Source of the DNA: an uncultured Bacteroidota bacterium
GTDB taxonomy: Bacteria; Bacteroidota; Bacteroidia; Bacteroidales; VadinHA17
Length of the DNA stretch: 6,755 nucleotides
Assembly (NCBI GenBank): GCA_903865465.1
Contig: CAIPJU010000889.1
Span: forward strand, 1-6,755
Reading direction: 5' to 3'
Part shown: piece by piece, positions 1 through 6,339 of the stretch
Numbering within the stretch: the first letter of the stretch is position 1
Layout: every line of letters starts with the position of its first letter
Position numbers and translations under genes: made by a program
Notes under the pieces: model-generated
Seen by the model: only the letters and a program-made list of their open reading frames with translations
The model's database searches: none
What the model was told of the DNA's origin: nothing

Positions 1-2
1 GA

Positions 3-536
3 CTACGTGACGGAGAAACCATTCTCTCCACCGACCCCGATGGATATAAACTACGTGAAGCTTCATTTGCCACTAAGGAATTACTGGTTAAGATGAATAA
101 TTCATCAAATCCAAAAGAAATCAGAGACTTACTAAGCCAGATTACAGGCAGTGATATTGACAAAAGTGTTGATGTCTTTACACCCTTGTACATCAATTAC
201 GGCAAGCATACAATAATCGGAAAGAACGTTTTTATCAACTTCGATTGCACTTTTTTGGATTTGGGAGGAATTACCATTGAAGATAATGTCTTGATTGCAC
301 CGAAAGTCAGCCTTTTGTCTGAAGGACATCCGGTATCTGCCGAAAACAGACATTCCCTGATGGTTGGACATATTCACATAAAAAAAAATGCCTGGATTGG
401 TTCAGGAGCAATCATTTTGCCAGGGGTCACTATTGGCGAAAATTCAATCGTGGCAGCAGGCGCGGTTGTTTCATCAAATGTTCCTGACAATACAATTACC
501 GGTGGTATCCCAGCCAAAGTTATTAAAGAAATTTAA
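3..536 (+). CDS. Sugar O-acetyltransferase (maltose/galactoside acetyltransferase type), 5' end outside window
   Basis: Left-handed beta-helix acyltransferase of the maltose/galactoside O-acetyltransferase group, cytoplasmic enzymes that move acetyl from acetyl-CoA to a sugar hydroxyl. The frame is open from base 3 (177 visible residues, stop 534-536). The part before the ATG at 93 reads LRDGETI...YKLREASFATKELLVK, which matches the helical N-terminal Mac domain of the family, so the ATG at 93 is internal and probably only about 5-12 residues are missing. Hexapeptide repeats follow (IIGKNVFIN, ITIEDNVLIAP, AWIGSGAIILPGVTIGENSIVAAGAVV), and the family's C-terminal GGIPAKVIKEI is present. The likely catalytic histidine is in SEGHPVSAENR (codon at 327). 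The true acceptor sugar cannot be read from the sequence; NodL-like or serine-acetyltransferase-like roles are less likely because of the Mac domain. Confidence 0.9.
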   Translation, partial: LRDGETILSTDPDGYKLREASFATKELLVKMNNSSNPKEIRDLLSQITGSDIDKSVDVFTPLYINYGKHTIIGKNVFINFDCTFLDLGGITIEDNVLIAPKVSLLSEGHPVSAENRHSLMVGHIHIKKNAWIGSGAIILPGVTIGENSIVAAGAVVSSNVPDNTITGGIPAKVIKEI

Positions 537-591
537 CGGGTAAAATCATTCGCGGAATCAATATACCTATCGGGAGGAACAATATTACATA

Positions 592-681
592 ATGAAGAAC
601 TTCAACAGGATAATAAATACAATCAAAGCGACTTTGGCTGACAGTTCAAAAGTTGACATACAGTGGCTGGCCGATCAGTAG
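592..681 (+). other. Short ORF (29 residues), possibly a relic
   Basis: An ATG-started frame, MKNFNRIINTIKATLADSSK followed by VDIQWLADQ and a TAG stop. A GGGAGG stretch lies about 15 bases upstream, rather far for a ribosome binding site. Shortly after the stop, another frame stays open for a few residues (VETFLNFAIPDF, then TAA), so this could be the start of a longer gene broken by a frameshift. I recognise no family. It may equally be a chance ORF. Confidence 0.15.
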
Positions 682-686
682 AAACC

Positions 687-720
687 TTTCTTAATTTTGC
701 AATTCCGGATTTTTAAGAAA
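687..720. repeat. AT-rich inverted repeat, 8-bp arms
   Basis: TTTCTTAA (687-694) and TTAAGAAA (713-720) are perfect inverted copies around an 18-base loop, six bases after the short ORF stop. The stem is AT-rich and no clean T-run follows, so it is a poor intrinsic terminator. It may be chance. Confidence 0.25.
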
Positions 721-823
721 TAAGGAATAATTGCAGGTATCAAGTGTTGCAAAAAGAAAAAACAATTTCCCTTATCCATAAAAGCCTTCCGATAATTTGA
801 ATACGTTTTTGTTTTTCTGTTAA

Positions 824-988
824 CCTGACTATTCAATCAGACGCAATCTGAGACTGGCTGGGAAACACTTCGCCAGGGCAGATAAGCTATATACTGAAGT
901 GATCTGGCTGAATCTCAATCCTGAAGGAGCCGGTTTACAAGGGCAGTTTAGCAACGCGCTTTTTAGTAACTTTATTCCGTTTAGATGA
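824..988 (+). pseudogene. Possible coding relic without a start codon
   Basis: This frame is open for 54 codons between TAA (821-823) and TGA (986-988). It has no ATG, but its composition looks protein-like: RRNLRLAGKHFARADKLYTE, then VIWLNLNPEGAGLQGQ and ends FSNALFSNFIPFR. The last stretch, alternating hydrophobic residues with aromatic Phe, would suit the C-terminal strand of an outer-membrane barrel, but I cannot assign a family. The weak promoter candidate for the GH35 gene overlaps its end. It could be chance. Confidence 0.2.
947..974 (+). promoter_or_regulatory. Weak Bacteroidetes-type promoter candidate for the GH35 gene
   Basis: TAACTTTA (967-974) differs from the -7 consensus TAnnTTTG only in the last base. 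A TTTA at 947-950 stands 16 bp upstream in place of the -33 TTTG, with spacing shorter than usual. It would give a leader of about 50 bases before the ATG at 1031. Two imperfect boxes make this tentative. Confidence 0.25.
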
Positions 989-1030
989 CAACACGAATTT
1001 CAATCAGGTACTATTAACACGGATGTAATT

Positions 1031-3475
1031 ATGAAATATTTTCTGTTATCACTCGTCATTTCGATTCTCGTCACAATAAAAAGTTTCGGGCAGACTATTC
1101 ATGAAATAGATGTAAATGTCCCTGAGCCCCGATTCTATTCAGATCATCTCAAACTTGGTGGTACCAACTCAAAAGGAGATAAGATCTCCGTAAATAATTA
1201 TTTTCTGTCATTCAATGACAAGCCCTATATACCAGTTACAGGCGAATTTCCTTTTTCCAGGTATGCCTGTCAGTATTGGGATGAATCGATCAGAAAGATT
1301 AAAGCGGGAGGAATTAATACAATTGCCACATATGTCTTCTGGAATATTCACGAAGAGAAGGAAAATGTATTCAATTGGAAAGGGGATTTTGACATCAGGC
1401 ATTTTATTGAGCTATGTGCAAAATATCATATGAACGTAATTGTCCGGGTTGGACCCTTTTGCCATGGGGAGATAAGAAATGGAGGCCTTCCCGATTGGAT
1501 CCTGGGCAAAGCCCTCGAGATCCGATCGAATGATCCGAAGTATCTATTTTATGTAGAACGCTTGTATAAAAATATAGGTGAACAATTAAAGGGTTTATAT
1601 TTTAAAGATGGCGGACCAATTATAGGTATTCAGATAGAAAATGAGTACCAGCATTCTGCAGCTCCATGGGGACTAACTTATCCGGGCCAGCCGCTTGATT
1701 TTACAGCTTCCGAAAGAGATCTAACCGTGACACAGGAAGGTGTTGGTGTGGCCAGGGGAGATAATCCCTATGCTGAATTAGGCAATAATCATATGTCGGT
1801 ACTGAAAGCCCTGGCTGTAAGGGCTGGAATGGATGTCCCTATTTATACGGCCACTGGCTGGGGCAATGCTGCAATAATACCCAATGAAAGTATACCCGTG
1901 ACAGCGGCATATGCTTATCCTTTCTGGACTCCGAAAAGAGATTTGTCACCATTCTTTCTTTACACGGATATGCATAAAAATCCCGACTATTCACCAGTCA
2001 GATATAAGGCCGAAGATTATCCTGCTTTTCCTGCCGAGCTGGGTTCGGGTATGTCGTCGGTCTATTCGCGACGTCCCATCGTCGTACATAAGAGCTTTGA
2101 TGCCATGATCAACCGTTGCCTTGGAAGCGGCGCCAACGGAATAGGTTATTATATGTATCACGGTGGTTCCACTCCCAGAGGGATGAATAATTATTTCAGC
2201 GATGAAGCATACGGACTACCAAAGATTTCATATGATTACCAGTCACCCATTGGCGAATTCGGACAGGTAAGGGAAGGTTTTCAGCGGTTGAAACTAATGC
2301 ACTTTTTTGTTCATGATTTTGGAGTTCTTCTGGCACCTATGGTGACTGTATTGCCAGCAGAGGCAGCAGGGATAACACCAGGGAATATTTCTGATTTACG
2401 GTATGCTGTGCGGGTAAATAAAAATTCAGGTTTTGTCTTTCTGAATAACTTCCAGGATGATACAATAACTACTGATAAAAAAGATATTCAGTTAAAAATA
2501 AAAACCGGTAAGGAGGAAATAAGTATACCTGAACATAGAGGATTTGATCTAATCAGCGGTGAGAATGCCATATTCCCTTTTAATTTTAACCTCGGAGGTG
2601 CCTTGCTTAAATATGCGACAGCTCAATTAATGATGAAAAGCGGTGATACTTTCAACCCTTATTACGTCTTTTTCACACCTGAAGGAATTAAAGGAGAATT
2701 TTCATTTTCAAAGAGCGGTGCAAAAATTGAGAACACTCTTAATACTAAGATTGAGGCAAACCAGTACCGGTGGCTGGTGAGCTGCACCAATGATCTTGCT
2801 GAATTTGTTGTCAGCGCTGGAGGCGTCAAAACAAGGGTATTGGTCATTAACAGGGCATTAGCCCTGAAATCATATGTTATAAATCTTAATAATAAGAAAT
2901 ATCTCTTCTTCTCTGACGCAGTGATATTACAGGAAAATGACTCCTTTACCCTGCTTAGTACTGATAAAAACAACTACAATCTCTCAGTATATCCTAAGAT
3001 AGAGAGGACCCCGAAAATTTCATCAGGCCGGATAAGCTTATTGTCTAACAATAAGTTAATGACAAGCTTTTCAATTTCCCAGCCGGAATTCAGCTTCAGG
3101 GTAAAAACAGAAATGGTGGGTCAGAAGAAACTTGTAGTTGATTTGCCTGACAGTATTCCTGAAGGTTTAAATGATATTTACCTTGTAATAGATTATACTG
3201 GTGATACCGGTATGGCTTTCCTGAATGGAGAACTTTTTGCCGATGATTTTTATAAAGGCATTCCATGGCAGATAGGGCTTAGAAAATTTTTAACCACACA
3301 AACCACACGTCAGTTTGTATTTTATTTCCGGCCGATGTATAAGAATGCATCCTATTTAGTCGATCTGCAACCCTATCCTTCCAGCATTCCTGATTTTGGC
3401 AGCCAGATGACATTCTTAAAAATCAATAATACGAGGTTTGTGCCGGAGTATAAAACAGTCATCAGTTTTAATTAA
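1031..3475 (+). CDS. Secreted GH35 beta-galactosidase
   Basis: Retaining exo-beta-galactosidase of glycoside hydrolase family 35, removing terminal beta-linked galactose, in Bacteroidota usually from plant or host glycans. Residues 1-20 form a signal peptide (Lys2, hydrophobic 4-17, cleavage near SFG-Q), so it acts in the periplasm or outside. The TIM barrel spans about 40-430: GEFPFSRY (71-78), NTIATYVFWNIHEEKENVF (96-114), VRVGPFCHGE, then the family signature GGPIIGIQIENEY (194-206), whose Glu205 should be the acid/base. Glu336 in AELGSG is the probable nucleophile. YMYHGGSTPRG (374-384) and YDYQSPIGEFG (401-411) correspond to the family's HGGTN and DYDAPLDE blocks. After about 440 come beta-sandwich domains, including a jelly-roll motif (DYTGDTG...DDFYKGIPWQIGL, about 720-750). 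At 814 residues it is complete and unbroken. No purine-rich ribosome site precedes the ATG, which is usual in this phylum. Substrate (galactan, arabinogalactan, xyloglucan side chains) is not determined. Confidence 0.95.
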   Translation: MKYFLLSLVISILVTIKSFGQTIHEIDVNVPEPRFYSDHLKLGGTNSKGDKISVNNYFLSFNDKPYIPVTGEFPFSRYACQYWDESIRKIKAGGINTIATYVFWNIHEEKENVFNWKGDFDIRHFIELCAKYHMNVIVRVGPFCHGEIRNGGLPDWILGKALEIRSNDPKYLFYVERLYKNIGEQLKGLYFKDGGPIIGIQIENEYQHSAAPWGLTYPGQPLDFTASERDLTVTQEGVGVARGDNPYAELGNNHMSVLKALAVRAGMDVPIYTATGWGNAAIIPNESIPVTAAYAYPFWTPKRDLSPFFLYTDMHKNPDYSPVRYKAEDYPAFPAELGSGMSSVYSRRPIVVHKSFDAMINRCLGSGANGIGYYMYHGGSTPRGMNNYFSDEAYGLPKISYDYQSPIGEFGQVREGFQRLKLMHFFVHDFGVLLAPMVTVLPAEAAGITPGNISDLRYAVRVNKNSGFVFLNNFQDDTITTDKKDIQLKIKTGKEEISIPEHRGFDLISGENAIFPFNFNLGGALLKYATAQLMMKSGDTFNPYYVFFTPEGIKGEFSFSKSGAKIENTLNTKIEANQYRWLVSCTNDLAEFVVSAGGVKTRVLVINRALALKSYVINLNNKKYLFFSDAVILQENDSFTLLSTDKNNYNLSVYPKIERTPKISSGRISLLSNNKLMTSFSISQPEFSFRVKTEMVGQKKLVVDLPDSIPEGLNDIYLVIDYTGDTGMAFLNGELFADDFYKGIPWQIGLRKFLTTQTTRQFVFYFRPMYKNASYLVDLQPYPSSIPDFGSQMTFLKINNTRFVPEYKTVISFN

Positions 3476-3605
3476 TATGAGTATTTGAAAAAGTGATAAT
3501 GCCAGCCCTCCTGTTTCTGTGGTTCCCTGCTTAAATAACTTCAAAGAGTGGTATAATCTTTGTTAGATATTGTTATGACCGGCTGTTCACCAGTAAATAA
3601 TAATT

Positions 3606-3642
3606 TACCTGCATAAGCTGGCAGTAAGTGAATTTGCAGGTA
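3606..3642. promoter_or_regulatory. Perfect 8-bp inverted repeat upstream of the 527-residue gene
   Basis: TACCTGCA (3606-3613) and TGCAGGTA (3635-3642) are exact inverted copies separated by 21 bases, ending 43 bases before the ATG at 3686. It could be a hairpin in the transcript leader or a two-half-site operator (half-sites about 29 bp apart, near three helical turns). It lacks a T-run, so it is not a normal terminator for the GH35 gene. No convincing TAnnTTTG promoter is seen in the 210-bp gap. Chance cannot be excluded. Confidence 0.3.
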
Positions 3643-3685
3643 TGTTGCGTTTCAGTATTAAAAAGCAAATCTGGATTCTGAAATT

Positions 3686-5269
3686 ATGGTAAAGAACATC
3701 TATTTTATATTTCTGATATTACAATGCTCGTTTTTAGTCCCGGCCTATGGTCAGGTTAATAACAGCAGTGCTGACAGAAATATTGAAAGCGGCTTTTCTA
3801 TATACCGCGATACCATTACAGTGAGCATAAAAGGAGAAATGACTCATGCTCTAAAATATCGTGATAAATTATATGTTCTTTTTGAGCAGCCGGTATTAAA
3901 ATACGGTGGCTATGGAAGACGGTGTCTATATATTTTTTCAAATGGTCACCTCGAAAGGGTTATTGATTGCCCAAAAGAGATGGAAGCCGCCTATTTGGAT
4001 TTTTATGAAAAGAATGACAGCCTCATTTTAAAACCATATATGAATAAGCGGAGCTATAAGCTTAATTTAAAAAGTGATACATGGGATGCGATAGTTAAAA
4101 CTGATGATTTAATATTTGAAGATAATAAGTTTCGGGTTTATTCACTGGATTTTGGCGAGTGGGGCGGAAAAACCTGGTTTAAAGACGTAAATACTGGTTT
4201 GGAGTATGTAACAGAATTAACTGCTCCATTGATCAACAAAATTGACACAGTGTATTACTTAACACAGCCATTCAAGGTTTTAGAAATTGCAAATCCATTA
4301 AAGCTAAACAAATGTACTGATGACTTTACCTATGAAAATATCCAATCAGGTAAAAAGTATCTTTCGAGGTATGGCTTCCCAAAAGGTTTTATTATCATTT
4401 ATGAAGATACAACATTCAACCAGCCCGATTACTCCTATAAACCACATATAGTCAGTTCATTTATTTTAAAGAACGAATTATTGCATATTTACGAAACCAG
4501 CAAGGCAGCTTATATTGCAAGAGCCAGGAACGATGCAATAGATACCATTCAGAAAATAGGAGAAAATATTAGTTTTTACGACTGGTACTATTCTTACCGC
4601 TGTAAAAACTTAAAGGGAAACAATGAATTATTAAAATTCCACACTAAAGAAAAACATCTGTTTGGTTTAATGGAAATAAATAACAATAAAATACTCCTAC
4701 ATTACTTTGTTAATAAAGCGGAATTAAATCCCGGATTAATTGGCACTGAAAAAGCCGACAGCATATTTATTAAAAGGCTAAATGCAATCTTGCCCGATTT
4801 TAATAATTTGAGATTAAGCAGAATTGATCTGAAAGAACAAACCTGGGGCAGTTTTGATATTACGCCAAATCATAAAATTGGATTAGGGTCCGGGTGGAAT
4901 CCGAACAGATACACATTAGACACTTGCAAATCATATTTAATAAAGGAAGATTCTCTCATTTCAAATTCAATTATGTACTACGCAACAAAAGAAAAGGATC
5001 TGGTCAGGGCTGCCACTATTGATTGGGAAGATGAGACTGGTTTATTCAATCCTCTTTCTGAAGAGTTTATAAAGGAAAAGTTTGAAAGAAAACTAAGCGT
5101 TATAGAGAATTGCATTTCGCAAAAAGCAGGGAAGGAGTTAAGACGTGAAGAGAAAAAGAGTATTATTGAAATAACCTGGGAAACACCGTCAGGATTAATG
5201 ATCGAATTAGAAAAAATGAGCAATAAAAATTACAATAATATAAGGTTGGTAATTTATCAGAATAAATAA
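3686..5269 (+). CDS. Exported hypothetical protein, 527 residues
   Basis: I do not recognise a family. Residues 1-22 are a clear signal peptide (MVKNIYFIFLILQCSFLVP, cleavage near AYG-Q); Cys14 lies inside the hydrophobic core and has no lipobox, so it is not a lipoprotein. The mature part is rich in Tyr, Phe, Trp, Asp and Asn and in short beta-strand-like stretches alternating with polar turns (for example KYRDKLYVLFEQ, GFIIIYEDTTF, SSFILKNELLHIYET, HLFGLMEINNNKILLHYF). This suggests a beta-propeller or repeated beta-sheet protein of the periplasm or cell surface. About 440-500 is more helical and charged (EEFIKEKFERKL...AGKELRREEKKS). No catalytic motif or transmembrane segment is seen after the signal. 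It lies 210 bp after the GH35 gene in the same direction, so co-transcription is possible but unproven. The stop is followed after one base by the inverted-repeat element. Confidence 0.8.
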   Translation: MVKNIYFIFLILQCSFLVPAYGQVNNSSADRNIESGFSIYRDTITVSIKGEMTHALKYRDKLYVLFEQPVLKYGGYGRRCLYIFSNGHLERVIDCPKEMEAAYLDFYEKNDSLILKPYMNKRSYKLNLKSDTWDAIVKTDDLIFEDNKFRVYSLDFGEWGGKTWFKDVNTGLEYVTELTAPLINKIDTVYYLTQPFKVLEIANPLKLNKCTDDFTYENIQSGKKYLSRYGFPKGFIIIYEDTTFNQPDYSYKPHIVSSFILKNELLHIYETSKAAYIARARNDAIDTIQKIGENISFYDWYYSYRCKNLKGNNELLKFHTKEKHLFGLMEINNNKILLHYFVNKAELNPGLIGTEKADSIFIKRLNAILPDFNNLRLSRIDLKEQTWGSFDITPNHKIGLGSGWNPNRYTLDTCKSYLIKEDSLISNSIMYYATKEKDLVRAATIDWEDETGLFNPLSEEFIKEKFERKLSVIENCISQKAGKELRREEKKSIIEITWETPSGLMIELEKMSNKNYNNIRLVIYQNK

Positions 5270-5270
5270 A

Positions 5271-5462
5271 ATGAGTATCGGGAATCATTAACATCAAATT
5301 CGGTATCGCTTGAAAATAAACTGATTTACACCTGTCACAAGGCATAGCCGTCAACCTATAATTTGAACTCTAAAAAAGTCCCTCCTCCTTTTGAAGGAGG
5401 GGAAAATGGTTTATTGGTAATCCGTCTCTTTTAGATTTTTGTTATTCATTCCCGATACTCAT
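5271..5462. mobile_element. 192-bp element with 22-bp terminal inverted repeats (MITE-like or structured intergenic repeat)
   Basis: The left end (5271-5292) begins ATGAGTATCGGGAAT and ends TAAC. The right end (5441-5462), read on the minus strand, begins with the same 15 bases and also ends TAAC; 20 of 22 positions agree and similarity stops at the outer edges. Inside are a further inverted pair, TCAAATT (5294-5300) with AATTTGA (5360-5366), and a GC-rich hairpin at 5382-5402. There is no ORF of note and no transposase. The ends and size fit a miniature inverted-repeat transposable element, but no clear target duplication is visible in the flanks (AATAAATAAA on the left, AATGTTTTAA on the right). 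Alternatives are a large bidirectional terminator between converging genes or a structured RNA with a closing stem and two inner arms. Confidence 0.5.
5371..5402 (-). terminator. Probable intrinsic terminator of the leftward 141-residue gene
   Basis: On the minus strand a GC-rich stem (CCCTCC-type arm pairing with GGAGG, + strand 5382-5390 with 5394-5402, nine pairs including one G-U) is followed two or so bases later by TTTTTT (+ strand A-run 5372-5377). It lies about 110 bases beyond the stop of the gene at 5515-5940, a sensible place for its terminator. On the plus strand only GAAAA follows the stem, so it should not end rightward transcripts well. Similar C/T-rich palindromes occur widely between genes in Bacteroidota, so it may also be part of a repeat family. 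Confidence 0.5.
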
Positions 5463-5514
5463 AATGTTTTAACAGCAAAAATCATGCAGGCAAAGCTATC
5501 TTAGAACTGAAAAA

Positions 5515-5940
5515 CTATTTAACTATCCAATCGGTATATACGGGAGTATAGTCTATAACAAATTTCATCATCTCATCACTTACAGCCTTCATTTTTGCAT
5601 TAGCCGCTTCACCTTCTGGTGATGTTTTGTCAGCAGCAGGATAGTACCTGTCCCTTACCGGAACAGATTCAAAGACGATGATAAATCCAATCTGATTCTT
5701 CTTCTCTCCCCTGTCAGCAGTTAATAAATACATTTTTGTGCCAGCGAAATCTTTATCGCTTTCGGGGATGTATTTATTCATTATAAAATCAATAAACTGA
5801 TTTAGCGTAACATCAGGATTAAGCGTGAAGGAATAGGTATGAATAGCAACAACAGCCCCTTTCTTTAAAGTCTGTGCAGAAAGCTGTGACATAAAAAGTC
5901 CTGACAACAAGAGCAGTAGTAAGAATGTCTTTGTTTTCAT
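5515..5940 (-). CDS. Small exported protein, predicted dimeric alpha/beta-barrel (ferredoxin-like) fold
   Basis: Encodes 141 residues. Residues 1-22 are a textbook signal peptide (MKTKTF, six Leu, cleavage LSA-Q), so it is periplasmic or secreted. The mature part of about 119 residues runs strand (AVVAIHTYSFTL, 29-40), helix (LNQFIDFIMNKYIPE, 46-60), strand (TKMYLLTAD, 68-76), strand (IGFIIVFES, 84-92), a long helix (about 109-128) and a last strand (VYTDWIVK). This order matches the dimeric alpha/beta-barrel folds (ABM, NIPSNAP-like or EthD-like), which include small oxygenases, isomerases and many proteins of unknown role. I see no residue that fixes a reaction. It is transcribed towards the 527-residue gene, with its own promoter at 6018-6049 and a probable terminator near 5371-5402, so it looks monocistronic. 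The gene call is firm; the fold is inferred. Confidence 0.85.
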   Translation of the reverse strand: MKTKTFLLLLLLSGLFMSQLSAQTLKKGAVVAIHTYSFTLNPDVTLNQFIDFIMNKYIPESDKDFAGTKMYLLTADRGEKKNQIGFIIVFESVPVRDRYYPAADKTSPEGEAANAKMKAVSDEMMKFVIDYTPVYTDWIVK

Positions 5941-6017
5941 AGCTAAGAATTTTAGTTAATAAAGGAAATCGAGTTAATATCACTATTTTGGATATCCCTG
6001 GCGAATTATATGGTAAT

Positions 6018-6049
6018 CAAAGTTACACCACCAAAAAAGTAAAGTCAAA
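6018..6049 (-). promoter_or_regulatory. Bacteroidetes-type promoter for the 141-residue gene
   Basis: Read on the minus strand, TTTG (+ strand 6046-6049) is followed by exactly 20 bases and then TAACTTTG (+ strand 6018-6025), a full match to the -33 TTTG and -7 TAnnTTTG boxes of the main Bacteroidetes sigma factor. Transcription would begin near 6010-6014, giving a leader of about 70 bases before the ATG at 5940. No Shine-Dalgarno sequence is seen in this AT-rich leader, as is usual in the phylum. Confidence 0.7.
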
Positions 6050-6061
6050 TAAATATTTGGG

Positions 6062-6081
6062 CAGGCTCTTTGAATTGCCTG
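6062..6081. repeat. Small inverted repeat upstream of the leftward promoter
   Basis: CAGGC (6062-6066) and GCCTG (6077-6081) pair perfectly around a 10-base loop, with a further G-C pair possible outside one mismatch. It sits 13 bp upstream of the -33 box on the minus strand. It could be an operator or a weak hairpin, and it is short enough to be chance. Confidence 0.2.
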
Positions 6082-6225
6082 GCCTTATAATGCAAATAAT
6101 TAAAAACTTACACTGAGTTAAACAGAGCATACCTTTAACCGTAAGCAATAAACAATTTTATCCATGTAAACAATGTGAACGCGATATTATACAGCTGAAA
6201 ATTCGTCTTAATTTGTTATTTTTAG

Positions 6226-6339
6226 AAGGGGTATTTAGAGATCAAATAGTTTAACAAAAGACTGAGAAGATGATGGATCAGAGACCCAATAAAGAATGAG
6301 CTTTCGCGGGTCATTGAAAAGGAGAGCTGGATAACGGCG
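6226..6339 (+). pseudogene. Degraded upstream part of the GIY-YIG gene
   Basis: This is in the same frame as the GIY-YIG domain that follows. From 6274 to 6339 the frame is open and reads WIRDPIKNELSRVIEKESWI, then TAL, the kind of linker (...W..AL.N.KGVYLI) that precedes the nuclease domain in longer members of this family. Further upstream the frame reads KGYLEIK, stop (TAG 6247), FNKRLRR, stop (TGA 6271), bounded by TAG at 6223. There is no ATG, GTG or TTG in this stretch. I infer that the N-terminal region of a longer gene was lost or decayed. The match to longer relatives is from memory of the family, not from a search. Confidence 0.45.

Larger units (their letters stand above)
537..1030. 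other. 494-bp gap without a convincing gene
   Basis: Between the acetyltransferase stop and the GH35 start. It is stop-rich in all frames apart from two short open stretches listed separately (592-681 and 824-988). It contains an AT-rich 8-bp inverted repeat (687-694 with 713-720) and a 5-bp hairpin (TCAGA at 837-841 with TCTGA at 847-851, loop CGCAA). No tRNA, riboswitch or strong rho-independent terminator is recognised. The 3' end must carry the leader of the GH35 gene. The length is unusual next to the other gaps and fits decayed coding sequence, but that is inference. Confidence 0.5.

Noticed and set aside
132..377. Minus-strand ORF inside the acetyltransferase
   Set aside because: Lies wholly opposite a well-supported gene and shows no family motif; a shadow.
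731..740. TTGCAGGTAT shared with 3634-3643, upstream of both exported genes
   Set aside because: A single 10-base match is expected many times by chance in an AT-rich window of this size, and its distance to the two starts differs greatly.
1208..1433. Overlapping ORFs on both strands within the GH35 gene
   Set aside because: Cover the conserved catalytic barrel of GH35 in other frames and look random.
1911..2108. Plus-strand 65-residue ORF in the GH35 gene
   Set aside because: Out-of-frame shadow of a conserved coding region.
2662..2973. Minus-strand 103-residue ORF in the GH35 gene
   Set aside because: Opposite an intact gene, with no recognisable features.
3477..3484. ATGAGTAT just after the GH35 stop, the same 8-mer that begins the inverted-repeat element just after the 527-residue gene's stop
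   Set aside because: Similarity ends after eight bases and no second end is found nearby; an 8-base match is expected by chance in a window of this size.
3551..3563. TATAAT followed by CTTTG as a promoter for the 527-residue gene
   Set aside because: The phase does not fit TAnnTTTG and no TTTG box lies at the right distance upstream.
4978..5354. Two minus-strand ORFs at the end of the 527-residue gene
   Set aside because: Overlap a long gene with a signal peptide, and the second runs into the inverted-repeat element; composition is not protein-like.
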